Assembly: GCA_019117125.1 (NCBI GenBank)
Contig: DXAL01000017.1
Span: 1 to 64,000, forward strand
Length of the DNA stretch: 64,000 nucleotides
DNA from: Candidatus Mediterraneibacter merdipullorum
Lineage (GTDB): Bacteria > Bacillota > Clostridia > Lachnospirales > Lachnospiraceae
Reading direction: 5' to 3'
The notes beneath the pieces are model-generated. The model worked only from the letters and a program-made list of their open reading frames with translations, was not told the DNA's origin and made no database searches. This document shows, piece after piece, positions 40,571 through 50,364 of this stretch (position 1 is the stretch's first letter; the number at the start of each line of letters is the position of its first letter). Position numbers and translations under genes: made by a program.

Positions 40571-42124
40571 TTATTTTGCGTATTCTGTAGCCCGCGACTC
40601 GCGGATTACATTTACCTTTATCTGCCCCGGATATTCCAGCTCGAATTCAATCTGCTTTGCAATATCCCTGGCGAGAAGCACCATATCATCATCAGATACC
40701 TGCTCCGGAACTACCATAACACGAATCTCTCTTCCTGCCTGGATGGCAAATGATTTGTCCACCCCTTTGAACTGGTTGGTAATATCTTCTAACTGTTTTA
40801 ATCTGTTGGTGTATGTTTCGATGGTCTCACGCCTTGCGCCCGGTCTTGCCGCTGATATCGTATCAGCCGCCTGAACTACGCACGCGACCAGAGTCTGCGG
40901 CTCCACATCGCCGTGGTGTGCCTCCACTGCATTGACCACAGTGGCGGACTCTTTATATTTCCTGCAGAGGTCCACACCAATCTGGATGTGGGAGCCCTCT
41001 ACGTCATGGTCGATGGATTTCCCTATATCATGGAGAAGTCCGGCGCGTTTCGCCATCCGCACGTCAATCCCGATCTCGCCTGCGAGCAGCCCTGAAAGCT
41101 GTGCCACTTCAATGGAATGCTTCAGCGCGTTCTGCCCGTAGCTTGTCCGGAACTTCATGCGTCCCAGAAGCCGTATCAGCTCCGGATGGATGCCCGGCAC
41201 GCCTACTTCAAGCGCTGCCGCCTCTCCTTCCTCGCGTATCATCGCATCGACTTCTTTCTGGGCTTTCTCCACCGTCTCCTCGATTCTCGCGGGATGGATG
41301 CGTCCATCCACGATCAGCCGCTCAAGGGCAATCCTTGCGACTTCACGGCGAATCGGGTCAAAACCGGATAATACGACCGCTTCCGGCGTATCGTCGATGA
41401 TGAGCTCCACACCGGTGAGCGTCTCAAGGGTCCGGATATTCCGTCCCTCACGCCCGATGATGCGTCCCTTCATCTCATCGCTGGGAAGCTGTACAACCGA
41501 GATGGTCGTCTCTGCCACATGGTCAGCGGCGCATCTCTGGATGGCGTTGACGACATATTCCTTCGCCTTCTTGTCCGCATCCTCCTTCGCCTGAGCTTCC
41601 AGCTCCCTGACCATTTTCGCAGTGTCATGCTTTACATCTTCTTCAACAGTTTTTAACAGATATTCCTTTGCCTGTTCAGAGGTAAGTCCTGAGATTCGTT
41701 CCAGTTCCTGCACACGTTTCTGACTTAGTTCTTCTACCCTGGCTTCACGCTGTCTGAGTTGTTCTTCTTTTGACGAAAGCTTGTTCTCGCGGTGTTCAAG
41801 GACATCCGCGCGCTTGTCGACTGCTTCTTCCTTTGCGAGCACTCTCTTCTCATAGCGCTGCAGCTCTGCTCTTCTTTCCTTCGTCTCCTTCTCAAGATCG
41901 TTCTTCGTCTTGATGGATTCTTCCTTCACTTCCAGAAGAGCTTCCTTCTTTGTCGTCTCAGCAGTCTTGACAGCATCGTCGATGATTTCTCTCGCACGCT
42001 TCTCCGCATTTCCGATCTTGCTTTCCGCATTCTTCTTCAGATTGGAGATCGTTGCAAAGTGAGAGATAATCCCAACTATCAACGCGAGGGCCACGGCAAT
42101 GACGATACTCAAGCCTAAATTCAT
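40571..42124 (-). CDS. rny: ribonuclease Y
   Basis: Rny is the membrane-anchored endonuclease that starts mRNA decay in Firmicutes. The 517-residue protein has one N-terminal membrane segment ([20 protein letters not shown]), a long charged coiled coil (about 30-200), a KH domain ([18 protein letters not shown]) and an HD domain with [12 protein letters not shown]. Length and order are standard. The start follows AAGGAGGTG. Its promoter overlaps the recX stop, so it is not simply part of recA-recX. Confidence 0.98.
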   Translation of the reverse strand: MNLGLSIVIAVALALIVGIISHFATISNLKKNAESKIGNAEKRAREIIDDAVKTAETTKKEALLEVKEESIKTKNDLEKETKERRAELQRYEKRVLAKEEAVDKRADVLEHRENKLSSKEEQLRQREARVEELSQKRVQELERISGLTSEQAKEYLLKTVEEDVKHDTAKMVRELEAQAKEDADKKAKEYVVNAIQRCAADHVAETTISVVQLPSDEMKGRIIGREGRNIRTLETLTGVELIIDDTPEAVVLSGFDPIRREVARIALERLIVDGRIHPARIEETVEKAQKEVDAMIREEGEAAALEVGVPGIHPELIRLLGRMKFRTSYGQNALKHSIEVAQLSGLLAGEIGIDVRMAKRAGLLHDIGKSIDHDVEGSHIQIGVDLCRKYKESATVVNAVEAHHGDVEPQTLVACVVQAADTISAARPGARRETIETYTNRLKQLEDITNQFKGVDKSFAIQAGREIRVMVVPEQVSDDDMVLLARDIAKQIEFELEYPGQIKVNVIRESRATEYAK

Positions 42125-42185
42125 TGCACAGGAGCACCTCCTTATTTAATTTTCATTGTACATATTACTTAAATACAACAGTTAA

Positions 42186-42214
42186 ATTTTATACTGTTTC
42201 CACAACAATGTCAA
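42186..42214 (-). promoter_or_regulatory. rny promoter
   Basis: TTGACA (42209-42214), 17 bases, TAAAAT (42186-42191). The -35 overlaps the recX stop codon. Confidence 0.8.
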
Positions 42215-42825
42215 GCATCGTCCTCATATTTTTGTATCACTTGACGGACGGTATCGTACCGAAAGCCCTTCCGCGCCAGATATCCGTATATCTTCCGCGT
42301 CTCTTCCTCCGAAGCCCCGGACGGGACGAACCGCTTTCTTTGCAGAATCTTCCGGATGGCTTCCTCTTCGCCCGCCTCCTCATAGCAGTTCTGAAGCGCC
42401 TCCCGGGCAGCCTCTTTTGGCACGCCTTTGCGAATGAGCTCCGCCTCGATCTCCCGCCTGCTCTTTCTCCCCATACGGCTAAGGACAATATTCTGTGCAT
42501 AGCGGGCATCGTCCAGATATCCGAAGGACTTCACATACTCCACCGCCGCAGAGACGATGTCCTCCGGATACAGCCCCCGGAGCAGCTTCTCTCTCAACTG
42601 CGCCTCTGTGCGGTCCATATCCCCGAGCAGATGGAGAGCATAGACCTTTGCCCGCTTTAAGATGACCCGGGTGCGTATCTCCTCCACCGTATCCCCGGAA
42701 AGCTCCGCCCCTTCCCGTATGCCAAAACGGGAAAGTTCCCCTTTGTACAATACAAAGGCGAACTTCCCGTCCAGACTCACTTTATATCTTGTCTTCGTGT
42801 GCGGCGCTACTTCCGTCACCGTCAT
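42211..42825 (-). CDS. recX: regulatory protein RecX
   Basis: RecX binds RecA filaments and limits or modulates recombination. The 204-residue protein has three helical repeats, including [20 protein letters not shown] and [20 protein letters not shown], and an N-terminal beta-rich extension typical of Firmicutes RecX. Its start overlaps recA by four bases, so expression follows recA and the SOS response. Confidence 0.92.
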   Translation of the reverse strand: MTVTEVAPHTKTRYKVSLDGKFAFVLYKGELSRFGIREGAELSGDTVEEIRTRVILKRAKVYALHLLGDMDRTEAQLREKLLRGLYPEDIVSAAVEYVKSFGYLDDARYAQNIVLSRMGRKSRREIEAELIRKGVPKEAAREALQNCYEEAGEEEAIRKILQRKRFVPSGASEEETRKIYGYLARKGFRYDTVRQVIQKYEDDA

Positions 42826-43931
42826 TCTTTCTTACCGCCTTTCAGGGACAGGCTGCCCCCGGAGCCTTCTTTTGCCTGTGCGTCTGCTTCCGTACCTTCC
42901 TCCGGTCCTTCGCTTCCCCCTGCCAGATGGTAGTGGGCGCGGACTTTCGCATCCAGCTCTTCCATCAGTTCCGGATGCGCTGCCAGGTACGCCTTCGCGT
43001 TCTCTCTTCCCTGACCGATCTTCTCTCCTTCGTACGCATACCATGCGCCGCTCTTCTTTATCAGGTCGATGCCTGCGGCAAGGTCCAGGACGTCGCCCTC
43101 CTTCGAGATGCCCTTCCCGAACATGATGTCGAATTCCGCTTCCTTAAAGGGCGGCGCTATCTTGTTCTTCACGACCTTCACGCGGGTCCGGTTCCCCACC
43201 ATCTCCCCGCTCTGCTTGAGGGTCTCTATCCGGCGCACGTCCATGCGGACCGACGCGTAGAACTTGAGCGCCCGTCCTCCTGTCGTGGTCTCCGGATTGC
43301 CGAACATCACGCCCACCTTCTCACGGAGCTGATTGATAAAGATGACGATGCAGTGGGATTTGCTGATAACAGGGGTCAGCTTCCGGAGCGCCTGGGACAT
43401 CAGCCTCGCCTGGAGTCCCACATGGCTGTCGCCCATATCCCCCTCTATCTCCTGTTTCGGAACAAGGGCTGCCACCGAGTCGATGACAATGATGTCGATG
43501 GCGCCGGAGCGCACCATCGTCTCGGCAATCTCAAGCGCCTGGTCGCCGCTGTCCGGCTGGGATATGTAGAGTTCATCGATATCCACGCCGATATTCTTCG
43601 CATACACCGGGTCCAGCGCATGCTCCGCGTCGATGAACCCCGCGATGCCTCCCCGTTTCTGTACTTCTGATATCATATGAAGGGCGACTGTCGTCTTACC
43701 GCTGGACTCCGGACCGTAAATCTCGATCACGCGCCCCTTCGGAACGCCGCCAAGACCAAGGGCCAGGTCCAGGCTCAGGCATCCCGTGGGGACCGTCTCC
43801 ACCGCCGCGTGGGCGCTGGAATCCCCGAGCTTCATCACGGCTCCCTTTCCAAAATCCTTCTCCAGCTTGGCAATGGCCGCATCCAGAGCCTTTTTCTTTT
43901 CATCATTTCCAGTTCCGTTATTTCCTGCCAT
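42822..43931 (-). CDS. recA: recombinase RecA
   Basis: RecA forms filaments on single-stranded DNA, drives strand exchange and triggers LexA self-cleavage. The 369-residue protein shows the Walker [17 protein letters not shown], the Walker B region [14 protein letters not shown], loop L1/L2 segments ([30 protein letters not shown]) and an acidic C-terminus extended by about 20 Gly/Glu/Lys-rich residues. A LexA box lies between promoter and gene. Confidence 0.99.
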   Translation of the reverse strand: MAGNNGTGNDEKKKALDAAIAKLEKDFGKGAVMKLGDSSAHAAVETVPTGCLSLDLALGLGGVPKGRVIEIYGPESSGKTTVALHMISEVQKRGGIAGFIDAEHALDPVYAKNIGVDIDELYISQPDSGDQALEIAETMVRSGAIDIIVIDSVAALVPKQEIEGDMGDSHVGLQARLMSQALRKLTPVISKSHCIVIFINQLREKVGVMFGNPETTTGGRALKFYASVRMDVRRIETLKQSGEMVGNRTRVKVVKNKIAPPFKEAEFDIMFGKGISKEGDVLDLAAGIDLIKKSGAWYAYEGEKIGQGRENAKAYLAAHPELMEELDAKVRAHYHLAGGSEGPEEGTEADAQAKEGSGGSLSLKGGKKE

Positions 43932-43953
43932 AAATCAATTCTCCTTTTTGTAT

Positions 43954-43967
43954 CGAACAGTTGTTCG
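43954..43967. promoter_or_regulatory. LexA (SOS) box of recA
   Basis: CGAACAGTTGTTCG, an exact CGAAC-N4-GTTCG palindrome of the Bacillus/Clostridium LexA type, just downstream of the recA -10. Confidence 0.95.
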
Positions 43968-43978
43968 TGTCTGCTACT

Positions 43979-44007
43979 ATAGTATTATACCTCCCGGAAA
44001 AAGTCAA
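43979..44007 (-). promoter_or_regulatory. recA promoter
   Basis: TTGACT (44002-44007), 17 bases, TACTAT (43979-43984) on the minus strand. An alternative TATAAT overlapping it is only 12 bases from the -35. Confidence 0.75.
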
Positions 44008-44041
44008 CACATAAAATAGCATGAAACGAAAAAAAGAGCAA

Positions 44042-44068
44042 GAAAATGCAAGAGATACTTGCATTTTC
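44042..44068 (-). terminator. copA terminator
   Basis: AAAATGCAAG/CTTGCATTTT hairpin with a five-base loop, 26 bases after the copA stop, followed by CTTGCTCTTTTTTT on the minus strand. Confidence 0.8.
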
Positions 44069-44093
44069 CTGCCCCGGTCCTCCTGTGTGCACC

Positions 44094-44303
44094 TTACGCG
44101 ATGCCGGTCACCTGATAATCCTGGTCTTCCACTGTTTTTCTGAGAACCTCGTCGCTTACTTCCGCGTTCAGCGTAAGGACGGCTGTCCCAGCCTCATGGC
44201 TTACTTCCGCCGCGTCCACTTCCGGGAGCGCTTCCAGTACTTTCTTCACTCTTGCCTCGCAGTGTCCGCACATCATGCCTTCAATCTTCATGGTCTTTGT
44301 CAT
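44094..44303 (-). other. copZ: candidate internal start for a free CopZ inside copA
   Basis: Within copA, AAAGGAGG (complement at 44312-44319) lies eight bases before the ATG at 44303, in the copA frame. Translation from here would give a 69-residue protein beginning [19 protein letters not shown], the usual size of a CopZ chaperone. So the gene may yield both the fusion and a free chaperone. The ribosome site is seen directly; its use is inference. Confidence 0.6.
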
Positions 44304-46667
44304 TTTCATTTCCTCCTTTTGTTCTGACTGCTCTGTCTGTTCTGACTGTTCTGACTTCTCTTTTCTCTTTCCCTTCCTGTCCCTTCCGGCGTCATACATC
44401 CGGAACCAGTTGAGCCGGAGCGCGTTGCTCACGACGCAGAAGCTGGAGAGGCTCATCGCCGCCGCGCCGAACATGGGATTTAACTGCCATCCGAAGACGG
44501 GAATCCACACGCCTGCTGCCAGGGGGATGCCGATCACATTGTAGAAGAACGCCCAGAAGAGATTCTCGTGGATGTTGCGCAGCGTGGCGCGGCTTAGGCG
44601 TATCGCTGCGGGGACGTCGCTTAGGCGGCTCTTCATGAGCACCACGTCCGCGGCGTCTATGGCGATATCCGTGCCCGCGCCGATGGCGATGCCGATGTCG
44701 GCTCTTGTGAGCGCCGGAGCGTCATTGATGCCGTCGCCGACCATGGCGACCCTGCCCCTTTTCCGGAGGGCGCGTATCACGCTTTCCTTACCGTCCGGAA
44801 GGACCCCGGCAACAACTTCATCCACGCCTGCCTGGGCGCCGATGGCTTTCGCCGTGCGCTCGTTATCCCCGGTGAGCATCACCACGCGGATGCCCATATC
44901 CTGCAGTTCTTTCACCGCCCGGGGGCTGTCCTCCTTGATGACGTCCGCTACGGCGATGATGCCAAGGAGTCTGCCCGCCCTGGAAAAGAACAGAGGCGTC
45001 CTGCCCTCTCCGGCAAGCTTCTCCGCCTTCTGCCGGAGGTCTTCCGGCACCTCCGCCCTGGTGCTGATGAACTCCCGGTTCCCTCCGCAGAGCGCCTCGC
45101 CCCGGAGGACGCCGGAAAGACCGTTCCCGGGGAGCGCCTGGAAGTCTTCCACGGCAGGTGCGTCCGCCGCGCCCTCTTCTTCCGCGTGTGCAATGACCGC
45201 CCGGGCAAGGGGATGCTCGCTCTTCTTCTCCAGCGCAAAAGCGCAGGATAAAAGTTCTTCCTCTGTCACGCCCTCCGCCGGGACCAGGTCGGTCACTTTC
45301 GGTTCGCCGCTTGTGATGGTCCCGGTCTTATCCAGGGCGACGACCCGGGTCTTGCCGGTCTCCTCCAGGGAGACTGCGGTCTTGAACATGATGCCGTGCT
45401 TCGCGCCCATGCCGTTTCCCACCATAATTGCCACCGGGGTCGCAAGTCCCAGGGCGCAGGGGCAGCTGATGACGAGCACGGAGATGCCCCTTGCCAGGGC
45501 GAACCCCACAGTCTCTCCCGCCAGCATCCACACGGCAAATGTAAGGAGCGCGATGGCCATCACCGCCGGGACGAAGACGCCGGATACCCGGTCCGCCACT
45601 TTCGCGATGGGCGCCTTTGTGGCTGCGGCGTCGCTGACCATCTGGATAATCTGGGACAGGGTCGTATCCTCTCCCACCCTGGTCGCTTCGCACTTCAGGA
45701 AGCCGGACTGGTTCAGCGTTGCCGCGGATACCGCGTCTCCTTCCGTTTTATCCACAGGAATGCTCTCTCCGGTCAGGGCGGATTCGTTGACCGCGCTGGT
45801 TCCTTCGAGCACGATGCCGTCCACCGGGATATGTTCCCCCGGTCTTACCACAAAGACGTCCCCTTTTCGCACCTGCCCGATGGAGACCGTCTCTTCCCTG
45901 CCGCCCCGGACCACGACGGCTGTCTTCGGCGCCAGCTTCATCAGGCTCTTCAGGGCATCCGTGGTCCGCCCTTTGGAGCGCGCCTCCAGCATCTTCCCGA
46001 CTGTGATGAGGGTCAGAATCATCGCCGCCGACTCGAAATAGAATTCGTGCATATAGGACATCACGCCGGATGCATCGCCCCGCATCTGCGCGCCGGTCAT
46101 GGCGAACAGGGCGTAGAGGCTGTAGCCGTAGGACGCGCCTGCTCCCAGCGCCACCAGGGTGTCCATGTTCGGCGCCCGGTGGAGCAGCCCGGTAAACCCG
46201 CTGATGAAAAACTTCTGGTTGATGACCATGACCGCCGTCGTCAGAAGGAGCTGGATGAGCCCTGCGGCGACATGGTTTCCCTCAAGAAAAGAAGGGAGCG
46301 GGAATCCCCACATCATATGTCCCATGGAGACATACATCAGGGGAAGGAGGAAGCACAGGGAAGCGATGAGCCTGCGCTTCATCTTCGGGGTCTCCCGGTC
46401 CTTTAATGCATCTTCTGCACCGGAAGCGGACATCCCGCCCGCTCCCCCGCCTTTCTCCTGTCCGGCGGCGCCCTTCTCTGACGCGCCGTACCCCGCATTC
46501 TCCACAGCCGCGATGACGTCTGCGGGAGATGCCGTCCCCTCCACGCCCATCGAGTTGGTCAGAAGACTGACCGAACAGGATGTGACGCCGGGAACTTTTG
46601 ACACTGCCTTTTCCACCCGCGCGCTGCAGGCGGCGCAGCTCATGCCTGTCACATTGTATTGTTCCAT
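44094..46667 (-). CDS. copA: copper-exporting P1B-ATPase with C-terminal CopZ-like domain
   Basis: An 857-residue heavy-metal ATPase. It has an N-terminal HMA domain ([17 protein letters not shown]), eight membrane segments with the CPC metal site ([13 protein letters not shown]), the phosphorylation motif [11 protein letters not shown], the HP motif [17 protein letters not shown] and [13 protein letters not shown], and [15 protein letters not shown], which indicates the Cu(I) type. After a low-complexity [15 protein letters not shown] linker comes a second HMA domain ([16 protein letters not shown]) equal to a whole CopZ chaperone. The start at 46667 is eight bases after GGGAGGG. It follows csoR by 66 bases. 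It exports copper from the cytosol. Confidence 0.95.
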   Translation of the reverse strand: MEQYNVTGMSCAACSARVEKAVSKVPGVTSCSVSLLTNSMGVEGTASPADVIAAVENAGYGASEKGAAGQEKGGGAGGMSASGAEDALKDRETPKMKRRLIASLCFLLPLMYVSMGHMMWGFPLPSFLEGNHVAAGLIQLLLTTAVMVINQKFFISGFTGLLHRAPNMDTLVALGAGASYGYSLYALFAMTGAQMRGDASGVMSYMHEFYFESAAMILTLITVGKMLEARSKGRTTDALKSLMKLAPKTAVVVRGGREETVSIGQVRKGDVFVVRPGEHIPVDGIVLEGTSAVNESALTGESIPVDKTEGDAVSAATLNQSGFLKCEATRVGEDTTLSQIIQMVSDAAATKAPIAKVADRVSGVFVPAVMAIALLTFAVWMLAGETVGFALARGISVLVISCPCALGLATPVAIMVGNGMGAKHGIMFKTAVSLEETGKTRVVALDKTGTITSGEPKVTDLVPAEGVTEEELLSCAFALEKKSEHPLARAVIAHAEEEGAADAPAVEDFQALPGNGLSGVLRGEALCGGNREFISTRAEVPEDLRQKAEKLAGEGRTPLFFSRAGRLLGIIAVADVIKEDSPRAVKELQDMGIRVVMLTGDNERTAKAIGAQAGVDEVVAGVLPDGKESVIRALRKRGRVAMVGDGINDAPALTRADIGIAIGAGTDIAIDAADVVLMKSRLSDVPAAIRLSRATLRNIHENLFWAFFYNVIGIPLAAGVWIPVFGWQLNPMFGAAAMSLSSFCVVSNALRLNWFRMYDAGRDRKGKRKEKSEQSEQTEQSEQKEEMKMTKTMKIEGMMCGHCEARVKKVLEALPEVDAAEVSHEAGTAVLTLNAEVSDEVLRKTVEDQDYQVTGIA

Positions 46668-46733
46668 ATCGAAATCCCTCCCTGTCCTGCCGCCGGATAA
46701 GCGGCAGGCTGTGGCGCCGCCCAAAAGGCAGCG

Positions 46734-47048
46734 CTATTTCATCAGTTTCTGAAGGACAAGGACGAGCTCGTCGATGGTCTCTTCCTTTCCTTCCCTTATG
46801 TCATTCGCAACACAGGAACGGATATGCTCCGCAAGGAGCACTTTGTTAAAACTGTTCAGCGCCGCGTTGACCGCCGACACCTGCACCAGGATTTCCGGGC
46901 AGTAGGCGTCGTTTTCCACCATCCTGCGGATGCCGCGCACCTGCCCTTCAATGCGGCTCAGCCGGTTGAGCATGCTGCGCTTCTCTGTTTCCGAACGGTC
47001 CTTCGTCCTGTGCATACATGCCGGACAGGCTTCTGTCGTCTTTTCCAT
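46734..47048 (-). CDS. csoR: CsoR-family copper-sensing repressor
   Basis: A 104-residue all-helical repressor of the CsoR/RcnR family (SMLNRLSRIEGQVRGIRRM at the start of the core). The Cu(I) ligands Cys-His-Cys appear as YCPEILVQ and EHIRSCV, the CsoR pattern. Metal binding releases it from the operator and induces copA. The extra N-terminal ACPACMH has two further Cys and a His. First gene of the csoR-copA operon; ATG after GAAAGGAG. Confidence 0.93.
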   Translation of the reverse strand: MEKTTEACPACMHRTKDRSETEKRSMLNRLSRIEGQVRGIRRMVENDAYCPEILVQVSAVNAALNSFNKVLLAEHIRSCVANDIREGKEETIDELVLVLQKLMK

Positions 47049-47067
47049 ACAGATACGCTCCTTTCAT

Positions 47068-47084
47068 AAACCCCGTGGGGGTAT
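47068..47084. promoter_or_regulatory. second CsoR-type operator half-palindrome
   Basis: AAACCCCGTGGGGGTAT, a GC-centred palindrome like the site in the promoter, about 20 bases before csoR. A second binding site in the leader is plausible. Confidence 0.6.
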
Positions 47085-47104
47085 CTTTCCCTTACGGGAT
47101 GTAT

Positions 47105-47133
47105 TATATACCCATCCGGGGTATATTGCAAGA
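47105..47133 (-). promoter_or_regulatory. csoR-copA promoter with CsoR operator in the spacer
   Basis: TTGCAA (47128-47133), 17 bases, TATAAT (47105-47110). The spacer is filled by the palindrome ATACCCATCCGGGGTAT (47110-47126), the CsoR operator type, so the bound repressor would cover the promoter. Confidence 0.85.
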
Positions 47134-47161
47134 GGAACTGTTACAAAAATTAATACGCATA

Positions 47162-47189
47162 TTGCGGTTTTTCTCTTTTATGGTAGAAT
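47162..47189 (+). promoter_or_regulatory. promoter of the flavodiiron protein gene
   Basis: TTGCGG (47162-47167), 16 bases, TAGAAT (47184-47189). Confidence 0.55.
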
Positions 47190-47291
47190 AAGAGTTGCAG
47201 TCCGCCCGGCATCGTTTCCCGTTCGGGAGATGACGTTCCCGTGCGGACTGGGACAAGACCAGATATTTCTTTATCCACAGGAGGGATTTTT

Positions 47292-48494
47292 ATGCACTGT
47301 TTCAGAAATGTAACCGAAGACCTGTACTCGGTAGGCGCGAACGACCGCCGCATCGAGCTGTTCGAGAATATCTTCCCGCTCGCTGACGGGGTCTCCTACA
47401 ACTCCTATCTCCTGCTCGACGAGAAGACCGTCCTCTTTGATACCGCAGACTACGCGGTGGGACGCCAGTTCCTGGAGAACGTCCGGGCAGTCCTGAACGG
47501 CAGGACGCTGGATTATCTTGTCGTCAACCACATGGAGCCGGACCACTGCGCGATGATCGGTGAGCTCCTGCTCCGGTATCCGGACCTGCACATCATCGGC
47601 AATGCCAAGACCTTCCCGATGATAAGCCAGTTCTTTGATTTCGACCTGGAGGGAAGACAGGTTGTCGTAAAAGAGGGCGATACCTTCTGCACCGGAAAGC
47701 ACACGCTCCATTTCGTGATGGCTCCGATGGTGCACTGGCCGGAGGTCATGATGACCTATGACGAATCGGACCGCATCCTTTTCTGCGCCGACGCCTTCGG
47801 CACCTTCAAGGCGCTGAACGGACAGCTCTTCAATGATGAAGTGGATTTTGACCGCGACTGGCTGGACGAGGCGCGCCGCTACTATACGAACATCGTCGGC
47901 AAATACGGCATGCAGGTGCAGACCGTGCTGAAAAAAGCCGCCGGGCTCGACATCCGGATGCTCTGCCCGCTCCACGGACCGGTCTGGAGGACAGACCTTT
48001 CCTACATCATCGGAAAATATGACAAATGGAGCCGCTATGAACCGGAGGAAAAAGGCGTCATGATCGCATATGCCTCCATGTACGGCAACACGGAGAATAT
48101 GGCGGAAATCCTCGCCACAAAGCTGGCAGAGGCGGGAGTGCGGCACATCCGCATGCACAATATCTCCAAAACCCATGTGTCCGAACTCATCGCGGACAGC
48201 TTCAAGTACAGCCACATCGTCCTGGCTTCGCCGACCTACAACAACGGCATCTATCCGCTGATGGACAACTATCTGGAAGACTTAAAGGCGCTCGCCCTCA
48301 AAAACCGGACCATCGCCGTTCTGGGCAACGGAAGCTGGGCGCCCCAGAGCACAAAACTCATCAGCACCCGCATCAGTGAGATGAAGGACATGACCCTGAT
48401 GGTGGCGAACGTCACGATACGCTCTTCGGTCAAGGAAGCACAGATGGAAGAACTGGAATCTCTGAGCAGACAGATTGCGGAAGAAGTGTTATAA
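47292..48494 (+). CDS. flavodiiron protein (FprA type)
   Basis: A 400-residue soluble enzyme that reduces O2 to water (or NO to N2O) and protects anaerobes. The N-terminal lactamase-like domain holds the diiron ligands HMEPDH, VHWPE, CADAFG and CPLHGPVW; the C-terminal flavodoxin domain begins VMIAYASMYGNTENMA (FMN phosphate loop) and has SPTYNNGIYP. The start MHCFRN at 47292 is seven bases after GGAGG. Rubredoxin is the usual electron donor; none is encoded nearby. Confidence 0.95.
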   Translation: MHCFRNVTEDLYSVGANDRRIELFENIFPLADGVSYNSYLLLDEKTVLFDTADYAVGRQFLENVRAVLNGRTLDYLVVNHMEPDHCAMIGELLLRYPDLHIIGNAKTFPMISQFFDFDLEGRQVVVKEGDTFCTGKHTLHFVMAPMVHWPEVMMTYDESDRILFCADAFGTFKALNGQLFNDEVDFDRDWLDEARRYYTNIVGKYGMQVQTVLKKAAGLDIRMLCPLHGPVWRTDLSYIIGKYDKWSRYEPEEKGVMIAYASMYGNTENMAEILATKLAEAGVRHIRMHNISKTHVSELIADSFKYSHIVLASPTYNNGIYPLMDNYLEDLKALALKNRTIAVLGNGSWAPQSTKLISTRISEMKDMTLMVANVTIRSSVKEAQMEELESLSRQIAEEVL

Positions 48495-48535
48495 TAACAG
48501 GAAGTACAATTTCAGTATACGAAGGAGGAGTTCTT

Positions 48536-49021
48536 ATGAAACTTGTAATCACCATGAGCCGCCGTTTCGGAACCGGTGCGAGCATCATCGCCAAAGAACT
48601 TTCCGAACAGCTTGACATTCCCGTATATGACAAGGCGTACATCGAACAGAAGCTGCACGACCACAAGTACGAAAGCGAAGCCGAAGCAATACGCAAACTG
48701 GCGGAAAAGCCGTGCATCATCCTCGGCCGCTGCGCCTCGGATATCTTAAAGGACCGGATGAACGTCCTCAATATCTTCGTCTGCGCGGACAAGGAAGACC
48801 GCATCCGCCGCATCATGGGGAAAGAAAACCTCTCCTACGACGAGGCGAAGGAACTGGTGGAGCGGACCGATGAAGAAAGAGCTTCCTACTATTACGAACA
48901 TACCGGAAAGACCTGGGGCGATGTGAATGATTACCACATGATACTGGACACTTCCGAGCTGGGCGTGGAAAACTGCGCCGGCATCCTGATGCATTATTTC
49001 GAGAAACTGGAATACATCTGA
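48536..49021 (+). CDS. cytidylate kinase-like family protein
   Basis: A 161-residue P-loop-type protein of the cytidylate-kinase-like group. The N-terminus (MKLVITMSRRFGTGASIIAK) carries a loose phosphate-binding loop, and ILGRCASDIL and DEERASYYYEHTGKTWGD match the group's nucleotide and lid regions. These proteins are shorter and more variable than Cmk, and a true CMP kinase role is not established. The gene follows the flavodiiron gene by 41 bases with a strong GAAGGAGGAG site; a shared terminator follows. Confidence 0.85.
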   Translation: MKLVITMSRRFGTGASIIAKELSEQLDIPVYDKAYIEQKLHDHKYESEAEAIRKLAEKPCIILGRCASDILKDRMNVLNIFVCADKEDRIRRIMGKENLSYDEAKELVERTDEERASYYYEHTGKTWGDVNDYHMILDTSELGVENCAGILMHYFEKLEYI

Positions 49022-49040
49022 GCAAAAGAAAAAGTTATAA

Positions 49041-49092
49041 AAGGCGCCCGGCAGTGCGGATTATTTTATCCGCGCCGCCGGGCGCCTCTTTC
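49041..49092. terminator. bidirectional terminator
   Basis: AGGCGCCCGGC and GCCGGGCGCCT with an inner GCGGAT/ATCCGC stem; a T-rich end follows on both strands. It separates the kinase-like gene from the foldase gene. Confidence 0.85.
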
Positions 49093-49146
49093 TGCTCCGT
49101 CATGGGCTGCCTCCGGGAGAACCCATCCCTCCCGGCAGACCATCTG

Positions 49147-50229
49147 TCACTCCTGGGTATCTTCCGCATCCGCCTCCTGGGCATCGCCGGTATCTTCTTC
49201 CTCCTGGGTGATGATGGTGACGCCGACCCCTTCAAAGTCGACTTTGTCCCACACCTTTTCATCCACTTCGATCTCCGTGTCCACGCGCCAGCCGTCCAGC
49301 AGGGAATCATACTGCTCCTGCCTGCGCTCATCCACGATGTCCGCCTTTTTCTGGTCTGTGGCGTCACGGTCCAGAAGGCTTGTCAGCTGCGCCACATAAA
49401 TCCCGTTGTCCGTCTCCACAGGTCCTGCGATCCCGCCTTCCGCCTCAAGGGCGTCCGCCGCTTTGATGAGCTCTTCGTCCAGGGCGGCAGTCTCCGAGTC
49501 GAACGTCATGTCGTTTGCGGTCTTTCCCATCTCCTCTGCCACAGAGGCAAAGTCCTCTCCCGCAGCCGCCCGGTCGGCAAGGGCCTGAGCGTCCTCTTTA
49601 AGCGCTGCCTTCTCGTCGTCGGTCAGGTCCACGGTATTGCCCTCATCATCTGTATCCGTATAGGAGAAGTAGACGTATTTCATCGCTTTCTGGGCCGCCT
49701 CCTCGTCTGAGACTTCCTCGTCCACGCCTTCTCTCATCTTGTCGTCCATCTTGTACTGTATCGTGATGAGTTCCAGATATTTCTCCACATCCTTGCGGTA
49801 GCCGGACACTGCTTCTTTCGCCTCGTCCGTATTCGCCTCGTCAAAGGCTCTCGCCGCGTCTTTGATCGCCTCTTTCTCATCCGCCGTCAGTTCCACTTCA
49901 TATTCGGACGCATGCTGGGAAATCAGGTAGAGGTCCTGGAGCGATTCCATGGCGCCGTCCTTCACCGAATCCTCATAGGTCATACCGTCGCTCACTTCCT
50001 GGGACCACATCGTCTCTCCGGTCATCCCCATCATGGACGCATAGTACGTCTCATACTGCCCCTGCATCATCCGCGCGTAAAAATTGGCAACGCCAAGGGT
50101 GATATCCTCTCCGCCGACTGTGGCGACCACTGCATCTGTATCGATTGAGCCGCTGCACCCAGTCGCTGAGACTGCCGCAAATATGCCTGCAGCCGCCAGG
50201 AGCGCCGCCCTTTTTCCTGAATGTGTCAT
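49147..50229 (-). CDS. peptidylprolyl isomerase-type foldase lipoprotein, PrsA-like
   Basis: A 360-residue exported lipoprotein: MTHSGKRAALLAAAGIF... with the lipobox SATGC, so it is anchored outside the membrane. Residues about 30-180 form a SurA/PrsA-type helical chaperone domain; about 185-300 is a divergent parvulin domain (KYVYFSYTDTDDEG, EDFASVAEEMG, VETDNGIYVAQLTSL). PrsA foldases help secreted proteins fold at the membrane-wall interface; isomerase activity is uncertain because the domain is degenerate. The tail is very acidic. The start at 50229 follows GGAGGCTTC; the upstream frame to 50352 has no signal peptide logic. It is 135 bases behind mfd. Confidence 0.87.
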   Translation of the reverse strand: MTHSGKRAALLAAAGIFAAVSATGCSGSIDTDAVVATVGGEDITLGVANFYARMMQGQYETYYASMMGMTGETMWSQEVSDGMTYEDSVKDGAMESLQDLYLISQHASEYEVELTADEKEAIKDAARAFDEANTDEAKEAVSGYRKDVEKYLELITIQYKMDDKMREGVDEEVSDEEAAQKAMKYVYFSYTDTDDEGNTVDLTDDEKAALKEDAQALADRAAAGEDFASVAEEMGKTANDMTFDSETAALDEELIKAADALEAEGGIAGPVETDNGIYVAQLTSLLDRDATDQKKADIVDERRQEQYDSLLDGWRVDTEIEVDEKVWDKVDFEGVGVTIITQEEEDTGDAQEADAEDTQE

Positions 50230-50364
50230 AGTCAAGAAGCCTCCTCTTATCCCGGACGTCCCGGAACAGGCATGTTTCCGGGCGTCCGCATATACTGGTA
50301 TATTATAGCCTTTTTTCCGTGAACTAACAAGTAGGAAACACAAAGAAATCACGAAATGAAGGAA

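Noticed and set aside
44042-44068. Hairpin as a regulatory element of recA
   Set aside because: It lies upstream of the recA promoter, just after the copA stop, with a T-rich end, and so is best read as the copA terminator.
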